29,333 nt of DNA from DSNY01 sp016861185 (GCA_030263275.1 SZOR01000046.1:1-29333); one strand, 5' to 3'; counted from the first letter of the stretch, positions 1 through 7,861 are shown. Notes: generated from the sequence alone by a model not told the origin. Made by a program: numbers and translations.

Positions 1-1
1 G

Positions 2-712
2 ATGATCCTGACGGCGCAGCAGGTGCCGCTGGACCACGTGGTGCACGTGGCGATCGCCACTTCGCTCGCGACGATCCTGTTCACGTCGGTTTCGTCGGTG
101 CGCGCGCATCACCGCAGAGGCGCGGTGCTGTGGCCGGTCGTCAGATCTTTCGCGCCGGGCATTCTGGTCGGATCGCTCGCCGGCGCGCAGATCGCGGGCC
201 GGCTGCCGACGACTTGGCTCGCGCTCGGTTTCGCGGCCTTCGTCGGCTTTTCCGCGACCCAGATGCTGCTCGATCGCAAGCCCAAACCGCAGCGCGAGTT
301 ACCGAAGCCGGCCGGCATGTTCGGCGCGGGCGGCGTGATCGGATTGCTGTCGAGCTTCGTCGGCGCCGGCGGCGGCTTCATTTCGGTGCCGTTCATGGTC
401 TGGTGCAACGTGCGCATCCAGAACGCGGTGGCGACTTCGGCCGCTCTCGGTTTTCCGATCGCCGCCGCAGGAACCGTCGGTTACGTCATCGCCGGCATGC
501 AGACGAGCGGGCTGCCGAGGGGCAGCATCGGCTTCATCTACCTGCCCGCGCTGGTATCGGTGGCGGCGACGAGCGTGCTGACCGCACCGCTCGGCGCGCG
601 CGTGGCGCATGCGCTGGACACCAAACCGCTGAAGCGGATCTTCGCGCTGATGCTGTACGCGCTGGCCGGCTACATGCTCTACAAGGCGCTGCGCGCGTTC
701 GGCGTGGCCTGA
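2..712 (+). CDS. TauE/SafE family sulfite/anion exporter, 5'-truncated
   Basis: Integral inner-membrane permease of the TauE/SafE family, whose members are linked to export of sulfite, sulfoacetate or related organosulfur anions. The 236 visible residues include the conserved HAVGTSLAT-like segment (here VHVAIATSLATILFTSVSS) and the second internal repeat with its Gly-rich loop (SSFVGAGGGFISVPF, about residues 117-131). Several hydrophobic membrane segments follow. Full-length members are usually about 250-270 residues and begin with a first GVGGG loop. That loop is missing here, so the gene almost certainly starts upstream of the window and the ATG at position 2 is probably internal. It converges on the CHASE2 gene, with only 10 bp between the two stop codons. 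The substrate cannot be told from sequence. Confidence 0.85.
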   Translation: MILTAQQVPLDHVVHVAIATSLATILFTSVSSVRAHHRRGAVLWPVVRSFAPGILVGSLAGAQIAGRLPTTWLALGFAAFVGFSATQMLLDRKPKPQRELPKPAGMFGAGGVIGLLSSFVGAGGGFISVPFMVWCNVRIQNAVATSAALGFPIAAAGTVGYVIAGMQTSGLPRGSIGFIYLPALVSVAATSVLTAPLGARVAHALDTKPLKRIFALMLYALAGYMLYKALRAFGVA

Positions 713-722
713 GTCGACGCCT

Positions 723-1910
723 TCAACGGGCTGCCGATCCGCCCGGGTGCCGGCGATCGAGCGCCGCGCGCAGCACGGCCGCCAGCACGCCGGCGATCAC
801 GGCGTGGCCGAGCGGCACGAAACGCCCTTCCGCGTGCAACGCCGCCGCCCAGACGAATGCCGCGAGCGCGCCGACGAAGAGCGCCGACCAGCGCAGCATC
901 GCGTTTGCCGGTGCCGCCGTCAGCGCGAAAGCGAACGCCAGCGCGACCGGGATCCAGCCCGCGGCCGGCCGAACGAGTCCTGCGCCGACGAGCGAACGCA
1001 GCGCCTGCGCGTGCGCGACGACGCGCGGCGCTCGTCTCCCCGGCTCCCAGTTCGCAAGCGGCAGCGGAAGCTCGACACGTTGCGCGCCGGGCAACAGGTC
1101 GCCAACGAGCACGATGCGGTCGCCGAACACCGCGCGCAGCCGCTCCGCATCTCCGGTCCGATGCCAGCGCGCGGCGTATTCGAGCGGCACGTAAGCGAAG
1201 GGCGCGCCGCGCGTGAAGTCGATCCAGCCGTCGGCCGCGTCCGCGCGGCCGAGCCGGCGCGCGACCGCCTCGGCGACGGTCGGCAATGCTCCGACACGTG
1301 CGGGCGCGCGGCGGGCAACGCCGTCGACATCGATCGCGTCGAGCGGGGTACCTAACACCGGCGAGGCGCCGTGGCGCGCAGCCTCGAGCAGATCGTCCGG
1401 CGGAGGCAGGAATCGCCCCGACGCGTCGCGTTCCGCGACCAGCACCACCGGCGCTTCCGCGCTCGCCTGCGCGATGCCGTCGAGCAGTGCGCTGCGTGCG
1501 TCGGCACCGTACGCAGACGGCGCCAGATCGATCACGATGACGCGCGGGCCGGCCGACGCGATGCCGGCCAGCGCGGCGCCCAGCGCTTCGACCGCGCGCC
1601 GATCGGCAAGTCGCGTTGCGCCGATCGCGTGCAGGCTCGCGGCGTCGATGCCGACGATCGCGATGTCAGGCTCGAAGCGAAACGTTTCGGGCGCACCGCG
1701 CAAGCGGATCCAGCGCACCTGCACGTCGAAGGCCAATGCATCGACGTGCGCCGCCCAGCGCGACGTCCAGGGCAGGGCCGCGAGCGCCGCCGTCAACGCG
1801 AGCGCGCCGCAAGCCGCCGCTGCGCCGGTCCACGGGCGCGCGCGGCGTACGGCCGCTCCGTCGAATCGCACCACGCTGCGCCCTCCGTGTCTGCGCGAGC
1901 CGGCGGCCAT
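723..1910 (-). CDS. Stand-alone CHASE2-domain membrane protein (no output domain)
   Basis: Predicted inner-membrane sensor of 395 residues. A transmembrane helix (about 29-48) is followed by an extracytoplasmic CHASE2 domain; the segments ALAFDVQVRW, DIAIVGID and VIVIDL are typical. Three C-terminal transmembrane helices follow (about 312-330, 337-357, 366-384). In CHASE2 receptors the last helix normally leads into a histidine kinase, GGDEF or adenylate cyclase domain. Here the protein ends after a short basic tail, so no output domain is present. The reading frame stays open far upstream (to 3797) through the opposite-strand genes, so that part is not coding. I chose the ATG at 1910; an in-frame ATG at 1928 would add 6 residues. 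It is divergent from the Crp/Fnr gene. Ligand and partner are unknown. Confidence 0.7.
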   Translation of the reverse strand: MAAGSRRHGGRSVVRFDGAAVRRARPWTGAAAACGALALTAALAALPWTSRWAAHVDALAFDVQVRWIRLRGAPETFRFEPDIAIVGIDAASLHAIGATRLADRRAVEALGAALAGIASAGPRVIVIDLAPSAYGADARSALLDGIAQASAEAPVVLVAERDASGRFLPPPDDLLEAARHGASPVLGTPLDAIDVDGVARRAPARVGALPTVAEAVARRLGRADAADGWIDFTRGAPFAYVPLEYAARWHRTGDAERLRAVFGDRIVLVGDLLPGAQRVELPLPLANWEPGRRAPRVVAHAQALRSLVGAGLVRPAAGWIPVALAFAFALTAAPANAMLRWSALFVGALAAFVWAAALHAEGRFVPLGHAVIAGVLAAVLRAALDRRHPGGSAAR

Positions 1911-1936
1911 TTTGGCACCGCGCCGCATGCGCGGGC

Positions 1937-1964
1937 TTGCCTCGCGCACGCGGCCACGGATAAT
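1937..1964 (+). promoter_or_regulatory. Putative sigma70 promoter for the Crp/Fnr gene
   Basis: TTGCCT (1937-1942) and GATAAT (1959-1964) are separated by 16 bp, in the short gap between the divergent CHASE2 and Crp/Fnr genes. Transcription would begin near 1971, leaving a leader of about 27 nt that contains the GAGG-type ribosome binding site at 1983-1986. The call rests on consensus match and position only. Confidence 0.45.
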
Positions 1965-1997
1965 GCCGGGACGAACGACGACGAGGCGGGGGTCGAG

Positions 1998-2642
1998 GTG
2001 GGCGGCAGCGAGCAACTGATTGCGGCGATCGGCGATCCGATGGTGCGCGAGCTCGCCACGCGCGGGCAGACGCGCACCTTTCCGAAGAACACCGTGATCA
2101 TCAACGAGGGGGATCGCGGCGACTCGTTGTTCGTGATCCTGTCCGGCAAGGTCAAGGTCTACGTGTCGGACGACGACGGCCGCGAGATGATCCTCGACAT
2201 CCACGGCCCCGGCGACTATGTCGGCGAGATGTCGCTCGACGGCCGGCCGCGTTCTGCCTCGGTGATGACGCTGGAGCCGACCACCTGCGCGGTGGTCACG
2301 CGCGACGCGCTGCGCGAGGCGATCGCGCACAACCCCGACGTCGCGATGGCGCTGATCTCGACGCTGATCGACCGCGCGCGCATCGCCACCGACAACGTCA
2401 AGAACCTGGCGCTGATGGACGTCTACGGCCGCGTGGCGCGGCTGCTGCTTTCGCTCGCCAAGGAGCAGCCCGACGGCAAGCTGGTCGTGCCGGAGCGGAT
2501 GACGCAGCAGGACATCGCCGACCGCGTCGGCGCTTCGCGCGACATGATCAGCCGCATCTTCAAGGATCTGACCGTCGGCGGTTACGTCACGGTCGCCGAC
2601 CGGCAGATCACGATCAACCGCAAGCCGCCGGCGCGCTGGTAG
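1998..2642 (+). CDS. Crp/Fnr family transcriptional regulator
   Basis: Cytoplasmic DNA-binding regulator of 214 residues, close to the length of E. coli CRP. The N-terminal cyclic-nucleotide-binding beta-roll (about 20-115) has the phosphate-binding cassette GEMSLDGRPRSA, with E77, R85 and S86 where CRP uses Glu, Arg and Ser to hold cAMP. A dimerisation helix follows, then a winged helix-turn-helix (about 166-205) with TQQDIADRVGASRDMISRI. The recognition helix reads RDMISR where CRP reads RETVGR, so Asp replaces the Glu that contacts GTGA half-sites. I start it at GTG 1998 because a purine-rich GAGG site lies just upstream and the domain begins soon after; the frame is open further upstream but is non-homologous there. 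No FNR-type N-terminal Cys cluster is present, so oxygen sensing is unlikely. Confidence 0.88.
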   Translation: MGGSEQLIAAIGDPMVRELATRGQTRTFPKNTVIINEGDRGDSLFVILSGKVKVYVSDDDGREMILDIHGPGDYVGEMSLDGRPRSASVMTLEPTTCAVVTRDALREAIAHNPDVAMALISTLIDRARIATDNVKNLALMDVYGRVARLLLSLAKEQPDGKLVVPERMTQQDIADRVGASRDMISRIFKDLTVGGYVTVADRQITINRKPPARW

Positions 2643-2690
2643 CCGCTCGCGCGCAGCAGAACGTCCGCGCCGGCGGGCCGCGCTCTTCCG

Positions 2691-3803
2691 ATGGCCTCTT
2701 CCGATCTCGACGAGCGCTTCGCGCGCACCCTGCACCATCGCAACGCGCGGCTCGCCGCGGGCGACCCGCTCGCGCCGCCGATCGTGCCGACCAGCACCTA
2801 CTGGCTCCCCGGCGACCCGGCAGGCGAATACCAGTACGGCCGCTGGGCGAACCCGACCTGGGCCGCGCTCGAAGGCGCGCTCGGCGAACTCGAAGACGCC
2901 GAGGTCGTGACCCTGCCCTCCGGCATGGCGGCGATCGCCGCGGTCTTCTACGCGACGCTGAAACAGGGCGACCGCGTGCTGCTGCCCTCCGACGGCTACT
3001 ACACGACGCGCGCGCTGGCGGAGAAGTTCCTCGTGCCGCTCGGCGTTCGCTTCGATACCTGCGCCACGGCGGAAGTCGAACGCGCGCCGCTCCAGGGCTA
3101 CCGGCTCGTGTGGGTCGAGACGCCCTCGAACCCCGGTCTCGACGTTGCCGACATCGCGGCGGTCGCGCGGCGCGCGCACGCGGTCGGCGCGCTCGTCGTC
3201 GTCGACAACACGACGATGACGCCGCTCGGGCAGCGTCCGCTCGAGCTGGGCGCGGATCTCGTCGTGTCGGCCGATACCAAGGGCGTCGCAGGCCATTCGG
3301 ACGTGCTGTTCGGGCACGTCGCCGCGCGCGACGCAAGCCTGATCGCGCAGGTGCGCGACTGGCGGCGCCACGCCGGCTGCATCCCCGGGCCGTTCGAGGC
3401 CTGGCTCGTGCACCGCGGGCTGGAGACGCTCGAGCTGCGTTTCGAGCGCATGTGCGGCAACGCCGAGGCGCTCGCCGCGCGGCTCGCCGATCATCCGAAG
3501 GTGCGGCGCGTCGCGTATCCCGGGCTCGCCGCGCATCCGGCGCACGCGCTCGCCCGCCGGCAGATGCGGCGCTTCGGCGCGCTGATCGGACTGACGCTGC
3601 CCGATCGCGACGCGGCCGAACGCTTTATCGGCGGCTGCCGTTTCGTTCGGCCGGCGACGAGCTTCGGCGGCGTTCACACGTCGGCCGAACGGCGCGCGCG
3701 CTGGGGCGATGCCGTCCCCGAGGGCTTCATTCGCCTTTCGGTCGGCTGCGAACCGCAGGAAGCGTTGTGGGCCGACCTCAAGGCTGCGCTGGACCACCTA
3801 TGA
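2691..3803 (+). CDS. Cys/Met metabolism PLP-dependent enzyme (cystathionine gamma-synthase/lyase-like)
   Basis: Fold type I PLP enzyme of the trans-sulfuration family, 370 residues (family usually 380-400). Visible family features are the substrate/PLP loop Y49-G-R, the SGMAA cofactor-phosphate motif (about 77-81), VETPSNPG, the VDNTT segment with the PLP-pyridine Asp (about 172), and the Schiff-base lysine K197 in SADTKGVAGHSD. The C-terminus has the SFGG and RLSVGCE signatures. Members break or form C-S bonds in cystathionine, cysteine, homocysteine or methionine. The usual TKY after the lysine is TKG here, and the protein lacks features that would separate a gamma-synthase from a beta- or gamma-lyase, so I give no symbol. 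It begins 48 bp after the Crp/Fnr stop on the same strand and may be co-transcribed. No clear Shine-Dalgarno precedes the ATG. Confidence 0.85.
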   Translation: MASSDLDERFARTLHHRNARLAAGDPLAPPIVPTSTYWLPGDPAGEYQYGRWANPTWAALEGALGELEDAEVVTLPSGMAAIAAVFYATLKQGDRVLLPSDGYYTTRALAEKFLVPLGVRFDTCATAEVERAPLQGYRLVWVETPSNPGLDVADIAAVARRAHAVGALVVVDNTTMTPLGQRPLELGADLVVSADTKGVAGHSDVLFGHVAARDASLIAQVRDWRRHAGCIPGPFEAWLVHRGLETLELRFERMCGNAEALAARLADHPKVRRVAYPGLAAHPAHALARRQMRRFGALIGLTLPDRDAAERFIGGCRFVRPATSFGGVHTSAERRARWGDAVPEGFIRLSVGCEPQEALWADLKAALDHL

Positions 3804-3930
3804 GACGCCGTTGCAGCCCTCGCTGTAAGCGAATTTCCGACAGCAAGTCGCGGAGCCTGCCGACTCAAGTTCACCCTTGCGGAGTTGCATGATGGGCATC
3901 TCTTCGCAACGACCCGGCAGGGAGGAAGGC

Positions 3931-4119
3931 ATGGCCCAGAGCACCGCGGAAGAAGCCGTTTCGACCGAAGCGCTCGCCGCTTCGCCCTTCGGACTGATGC
4001 TGCCCGAGGTCGCGCGACAAATCGTCGCGCGCGCGGCGGCGTCGAAAGTGCCGGGTCGCTTCTGCAGCCCGCTGTCGAACCCGAAGCTGCCGGGCGCCGC
4101 CGAAGACGACGACGATTGA
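3931..4119 (+). CDS. Small hypothetical protein with acidic tail (62 aa)
   Basis: I do not recognise this protein. It starts at ATG 3931 with one of the strongest ribosome binding sites in the window (GGAGG at 3921-3925, 5 nt before the ATG). The product begins MAQSTAEEAVST. Its middle, FGLMLPEVARQIVARAA, looks helical and amphipathic. It then has a Cys/Pro-containing stretch (RFCSPLSNPKLPG) and ends in EDDDD. There is no signal peptide or membrane helix. It sits alone, 127 bp after the PLP-enzyme gene and convergent with matB (21 bp between stops). The frame is open upstream to 3877, but the ribosome binding site favours 3931. The ribosome binding site and ordered composition argue for a real gene; the function is unknown. 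Confidence 0.55.
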   Translation: MAQSTAEEAVSTEALAASPFGLMLPEVARQIVARAAASKVPGRFCSPLSNPKLPGAAEDDDD

Positions 4120-4139
4120 GCGGGCGCGCCCGCGCGCCG

Positions 4140-5714
4140 TCAGCCGGCGAACACGCCGGCGTAGCGGTCGCGCAGCAGGTTCTTCTGCACCTTGCCCATC
4201 GCGTTGCGCGGCAGCTCGTCGACGATCCACACGCGCTTGGGGACCTTGTAGTTCGCAATCTTGTCCCTCAGCGCGGCGATCACCTGCGCCGCGTCGACCG
4301 TTGCACCGGGCCGCGCGACGATGACGGCGGCGACCGCCTCGCCGAAGTCCGGATGCGGCAATCCGATCACCGCCGACTCCGCCACGCCCGCCATCTCGTC
4401 GATGTAGCTTTCGATCTCCTTCGGGTAGACGTTGTAGCCGCCCGAGATGATCAGATCCTTCGAACGCCCGACCAGCGTCAGGTAGTTGTCGGGTTTGCCC
4501 GGTCCGCCGAACGCGCCGACGTCGCCGGTCTTGAACCAGCCGTCCTCGGTGAACTCCTCGCGCGTTTTCTCCGGCATGCGCCAGTAGCCCTTGAAGATGT
4601 TCGGTCCCCGCACCTGCACGTCGCCGATCTCGCCGGTCGCGCAAGGCTCGTTGCCTTCCTTGACCACGCGCACGTCGACGCCCGGCAGCGGCACGCCCAC
4701 GGTGCCGGCCAGCCGGTCGCGCGGCGTGCCGAAGTACGGGTTCGACACCAGCATGATCGTCTCGGACATGCCGTAGCGCTCGAGGATCGTATGGCCGGTG
4801 CGCTTGCGGAATTCATTGAAGGTCTCCGCCAGCAGCGGCGCCGAGCCCGAGATGAACAGCCGCATGTTGCGGCAGACGTGGCGGTCGAAGCGCGGCTCGG
4901 CGAGCAGCCGCGTGTAGTAGGTCGGCACGCCCATGAAGACCGTCGAACGCGGCAGCCGTTCGAGCACCTGCCGCACGTCGAACTTCGGCAGGAACAGCAT
5001 CGTCGCGCCGGCGAGCAGGGCGGCGTGCGAAGCGACGAACAGCCCGTGCACGTGAAAGAGCGGCAGCGCGTGCAACAGCACGTCGTGGCCGCCCGCCTCG
5101 CGCTCCTCCTTGAAGCCCCAGAACTCGTCGAGCACGAGCGCGTTGGACGCGAGGTTGCCGTGCGTCAGCATCGCCCCCTTGCTGCGGCCGGTCGTGCCCG
5201 ACGTATACAGGATCGCCGCGAGATCGTCGGCGCCGCGTTGAACCGTGGCAAACGAATCCGGAAACGGCGCGGCAGCGCCGAGCAGCGTGCCGTCGCGCCG
5301 TTCGCCGAGCGTCAGCACGTGCTGCACGCCGGCGGCGCGTGCGAGCGGCTCGATCTCCCGCGCGCGTGCCGGCGTGCACACGACGACGGCCGGCCGCGCG
5401 TCGTTCAGGAAGTACTCGACTTCAGCCCGCTGGTACGCGGTGTTCAGCGGCACGTAGACCAGTCCGGCGCGCAGCGCGGCCAGATACAGCATCAGCGCTT
5501 CGGGCGACTTTTCCACCTGGACGACGATGCGCGCGGCCGAACCGTCCGGATCGCGCGGCAGCTCGAGGCTCGCCAGCCAGCCCGCCAACCGGGCCGACGC
5601 GAAGTGCAGATCGCGCCACGAATAGACGAGGCCGTCGTGGGTTTCGATGCAGGGTGCGGCAAGGTCGCGCGGCAGGCGCGACTCGATCAAGGCGTAGAGA
5701 TTGTCGTTCTTCAT
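4140..5714 (-). CDS. matB: Malonyl-CoA synthetase (AMP-forming acyl-CoA ligase)
   Basis: Cytoplasmic ANL-superfamily ligase of 524 residues that would activate malonate (or methylmalonate) with ATP and CoA. The P-loop YTSGTTGRSKG lies at 170-180, followed by THGNLASNA. The A5-type ERYGMSE motif, the adenylate-binding TGD in WFKTGDVG, the hinge GRSKDLIISGGYNVYP and the C-terminal catalytic lysine in MGKVQKN (about 508) are all present. Overall length and the GTVGVPLPGVDVRV segment match the MatB subfamily better than long-chain acyl-CoA ligases. Its ATG overlaps the stop of the crotonase-like gene by ATGA (5711-5714), implying translational coupling. With the upstream Bug binding protein it forms an uptake-and-activation unit for a small dicarboxylic acid. 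Exact acid specificity is inferred. Confidence 0.85.
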   Translation of the reverse strand: MKNDNLYALIESRLPRDLAAPCIETHDGLVYSWRDLHFASARLAGWLASLELPRDPDGSAARIVVQVEKSPEALMLYLAALRAGLVYVPLNTAYQRAEVEYFLNDARPAVVVCTPARAREIEPLARAAGVQHVLTLGERRDGTLLGAAAPFPDSFATVQRGADDLAAILYTSGTTGRSKGAMLTHGNLASNALVLDEFWGFKEEREAGGHDVLLHALPLFHVHGLFVASHAALLAGATMLFLPKFDVRQVLERLPRSTVFMGVPTYYTRLLAEPRFDRHVCRNMRLFISGSAPLLAETFNEFRKRTGHTILERYGMSETIMLVSNPYFGTPRDRLAGTVGVPLPGVDVRVVKEGNEPCATGEIGDVQVRGPNIFKGYWRMPEKTREEFTEDGWFKTGDVGAFGGPGKPDNYLTLVGRSKDLIISGGYNVYPKEIESYIDEMAGVAESAVIGLPHPDFGEAVAAVIVARPGATVDAAQVIAALRDKIANYKVPKRVWIVDELPRNAMGKVQKNLLRDRYAGVFAG

Positions 5715-6493
5715 GTTCCGGTAAACCGCGGCGGGCGCTTGTCGAGAAACGCGCTCACCCCTTCCCTGTAGTCGTCGGAGCCGAAAAAGGAGAAGCTCGC
5801 ATCCAGATCGTGCTGCGTGTACTGCATGCCGCGCGCGAGCAGCAAACGGATCTGCGACTTGTTCAACCGCGCCGCGAGCGGCGATCCTGCAAGCACGCCG
5901 GCGACGGTCTCTTCAATGGCCGCCGCCAGACCGTCGGCCGCGACCACGCGCTGGATCAGCCCTTTGGCGAGGGCTTCCTGGGCGTCGTAGAGCCTTCCCG
6001 CGAGCAGCAGCTCCGCTGCTACGCCGGGCCCGACCAGTTCGAGCAACGGACGCAGTTCGGGCAGCGCGAACGGAAAACCGAGCCGCCCGACCGGCGCGCC
6101 GAAACGCGCGCCTTCGGCGGCGATCCGCAGATCGCAGGCGAGCGCGATCTCCAGCCCGCCGCCGACGCACACGCCCTCGATGGCCGCGACGACGGGCTGC
6201 GGCGCCGCGCGGATGGCATCGAGCGCAGGCGCGAGCAGCTCGAGATGAAAGCGCCGGCCCGACGCCTCGTCGTAGCGGACCTCGCGGAATTCCTCGATGT
6301 CCGCACCGGCCGCGAAGTTGCCGCCGGCGCCGCGCACGACCACGCAGCGCACGCCTGCGTCGCCGGCGAAGGACTCGAACACGCGGCGCAGCTCGAGCCA
6401 CATCGCCACGCCGATCGCGTTCAGCTTGCCCGGCGAGTCGAGCGTGACGGTGGCGACGTGACGGTCGGTGACGACGTGAATCGTGCCGGGCAT
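5711..6493 (-). CDS. Crotonase-fold enzyme (annotated enoyl-CoA hydratase; possible acyl-CoA decarboxylase)
   Basis: A 260-residue crotonase-superfamily protein acting on CoA thioesters. Oxyanion-hole segments are AAGADIEEF (61-69) and IEGVCVGGGLEIAL (105-118). The first catalytic Glu of classical hydratases (rat E144, in GGGxE) is present as E115. The second (rat E164, in FGxPE) is replaced by V135 in FGAPVGRLG, so ordinary hydration is doubtful. From memory, E. coli methylmalonyl-CoA decarboxylase (ScpB) also has Val at this place. The C-terminal DDYREGVSAFLDKR is typical of the superfamily. It lies between the Bug gene and matB, with a 4-bp overlap to matB, so a malonyl- or methylmalonyl-CoA decarboxylase role is attractive but inferred. 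I chose ATG 6493; upstream in-frame sequence is the heptamer repeat translated. Confidence 0.8.
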   Translation of the reverse strand: MPGTIHVVTDRHVATVTLDSPGKLNAIGVAMWLELRRVFESFAGDAGVRCVVVRGAGGNFAAGADIEEFREVRYDEASGRRFHLELLAPALDAIRAAPQPVVAAIEGVCVGGGLEIALACDLRIAAEGARFGAPVGRLGFPFALPELRPLLELVGPGVAAELLLAGRLYDAQEALAKGLIQRVVAADGLAAAIEETVAGVLAGSPLAARLNKSQIRLLLARGMQYTQHDLDASFSFFGSDDYREGVSAFLDKRPPRFTGT

Positions 6494-6510
6494 GGCCTCA
6501 GATCGGAAGT

Positions 6511-6591
6511 CGGATTGCGGATTGCGGATTGCGCTAAGACCGGCGCGACGCCGTGCCGAACGCCTGCGCAATCCGCAGTGCGCGATCCGGG
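6511..6591. repeat. Inverted heptamer-array repeat, copy A
   Basis: Between the Bug stop and the crotonase start. The left arm is three tandem copies of GGATTGC (6511-6534). The right arm is the inverted form, GCGCAATCCG at 6566-6575 continuing with degenerate units to 6591. CGGATTGCGC (6525-6534) and GCGCAATCCG (6566-6575) are a perfect 10-bp inverted repeat around a 31-nt core, able to form a stem-loop on either strand. The same modular design recurs at 8664-8809 and 20304-20520. Confidence 0.85.
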
Positions 6592-6593
6592 AA

Positions 6594-7589
6594 TCAGTCG
6601 AGTCTCGCCCCGCTCGCCTTCGTGACCTGCGCCCAGCGTTTGATCTCGCTGTTGAGGAAGCGCGCGAAATCGGCCTGCTTCATCACCGCGATTTCGGAAC
6701 CCTGCGTGGCCCAGATGTCGCGGATCTCCTGGCTGTTCAGCGCCTTGACGACCTCGTCGTACATGCGGTCGACGATTTCCTTCGGCGTGCCCTTGACCGC
6801 CCAGATCGCGTACCAGGTCGACACCTGATAGTCCGGCAGGCCCACCTCCGCGGTCGTCGGCAGATTCGGGAAGGCGGCGACACGCTTGGGTGCAGCGACC
6901 GCGAGCGGGCGGATCGAGCCGGCGCGGATGTGCTGCGCCGACGAGCCCAGTCCGTCGAACATCACGTCGACGTTGCCGGCGACCAGGTCCTGCAGTGCCG
7001 GACCGGCCCCGCGGTACGGGATGTGGACGATGAAGGTCTTGGTCTGCTGCTTGAACAGTTCGCCGGCGAGGTGGTGCGAAGTACCGTTGCCCGCGGAGGC
7101 GTAGTTCAGCTTGCCGGGGTTCGCGCGCGCGTACTCGAGGAAGGACTTCATGTCGGTCGCCTGCACGCGCTTCGGATTGACCACGATGACCTGCGGCGGC
7201 TGCGCGATCGGCGTCATCGGGATCAGGTCGCGTTCGATGTCGTAGTCGAGCTTGTAGAAGCTCGGCGCGATCGCGTGATGCACGGCGCCGATGAAGAAGG
7301 TGTAGCCGTCGGGCGCGGCTTTGGCGGCCACCGAGGCGCCGACGGTGCCGCCGGCGCCGCCGCGGTTGTCGATGACGACCTGCCGGCCGAGCTGCTTGGT
7401 CAACTGCGCCGCCAGCGGCCGGGCGAAGGCATCGGTGCCGCCCCCCGGCGGGAACGGAACGATCAGCGTGACCGGTTTTGCCGGCCAGCCCTGCGCGGCG
7501 GCGGTCGCGGCCGCCTGCGCTTGAGCGAGGATCGGCGCACCGATACCGGCGGCAGCGGCAAGCCCGAGGATCAGGGAACGTCGATTCAT
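6594..7589 (-). CDS. Bug-family tripartite tricarboxylate transporter substrate-binding protein
   Basis: Periplasmic binding protein of 331 residues, the usual length of the Bug (BctC/TctC) family that is greatly expanded in Burkholderiales. An N-terminal signal peptide (MNRRSLILGLAAAAGIGAPILAQAQA) precedes the mature domain. Family signatures are WPAKPVTLIVPFPPGGGTD (carboxylate-binding loop), VIDNRGGAGGTVGA, PDGYTF, LNYASAGNGTSHH and IPYRGAGPALQDLVAGNVD. An AAGGAG ribosome binding site precedes ATG 7589. No membrane components of a TTT system are nearby, which is common for orphan Bug genes. Its position upstream of the crotonase-like gene and matB suggests a dicarboxylate such as malonate or a related acid as ligand, but Bug specificity cannot be read from sequence. 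Confidence 0.92.
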   Translation of the reverse strand: MNRRSLILGLAAAAGIGAPILAQAQAAATAAAQGWPAKPVTLIVPFPPGGGTDAFARPLAAQLTKQLGRQVVIDNRGGAGGTVGASVAAKAAPDGYTFFIGAVHHAIAPSFYKLDYDIERDLIPMTPIAQPPQVIVVNPKRVQATDMKSFLEYARANPGKLNYASAGNGTSHHLAGELFKQQTKTFIVHIPYRGAGPALQDLVAGNVDVMFDGLGSSAQHIRAGSIRPLAVAAPKRVAAFPNLPTTAEVGLPDYQVSTWYAIWAVKGTPKEIVDRMYDEVVKALNSQEIRDIWATQGSEIAVMKQADFARFLNSEIKRWAQVTKASGARLD

Positions 7590-7684
7590 GTCGTCTCCTT
7601 GCTGGTCTGTCGAATCGGTTTTGGCGGGAACGTCGCCGGCGGACCGTGAAGTCTGCCGCAGGCCGGCCGCTCCGAAACACCCTC

Positions 7685-7703
7685 AAACGCGGGGCGTCCC
7701 GCG
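7685..7703 (-). terminator. Possible terminator in the lgt-Bug intergenic gap
   Basis: The 272-bp gap 7590-7861 lies between the lgt stop and the Bug start (both minus). It contains a perfect 6-bp GC stem (CGCGGG/CCCGCG, 4-nt loop, 7688-7703), followed on the minus strand by TTT then GAGGGTGTTT. This would be a weak terminator for lgt about 160 nt past its stop. The Bug promoter must also lie in this gap, but I could not place it. I see nothing else there that I trust. Confidence 0.3.
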
Positions 7704-7861
7704 GGCTTGCCGGGCTCGCAATGCCCACTGGGCACCGTTTCCGGCGGCGAATCGCGCGGCGTTCCGATGCTCCGTGTGCGGTGCAAGAAGGCACCGCCCG
7801 GCGAAGCCGCACGGATCGTACAGGCAGATGCCGAACGGCACACCGACCGGCGGGCGGCTCG

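Noticed and set aside
1371..1997. N-terminal extension of the Crp/Fnr gene
   Set aside because: The extension overlaps the CHASE2 gene, is non-homologous and lies upstream of the promoter and ribosome binding site that fit GTG 1998.
723..3797. A 1024-codon open frame on the minus strand covering CHASE2 and the region opposite Crp/Fnr and the PLP enzyme
   Set aside because: Only the last 395 codons show protein-like CHASE2 sequence; the rest is Arg/Ala/Asp/His-rich antisense of well-supported plus-strand genes, an effect of high GC.
3885..5771. Long plus-strand open frame opposite matB
   Set aside because: Composition (His/Arg/Asp/Val-rich) is typical of the antisense of a GC-rich gene; matB on the minus strand has all catalytic motifs.
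7586..7843. 85-codon minus-strand ORF between lgt and the Bug gene
   Set aside because: It overlaps the Bug start region, lacks a ribosome binding site and has a low-complexity Pro/Arg/Ser composition; more likely the Bug leader region.
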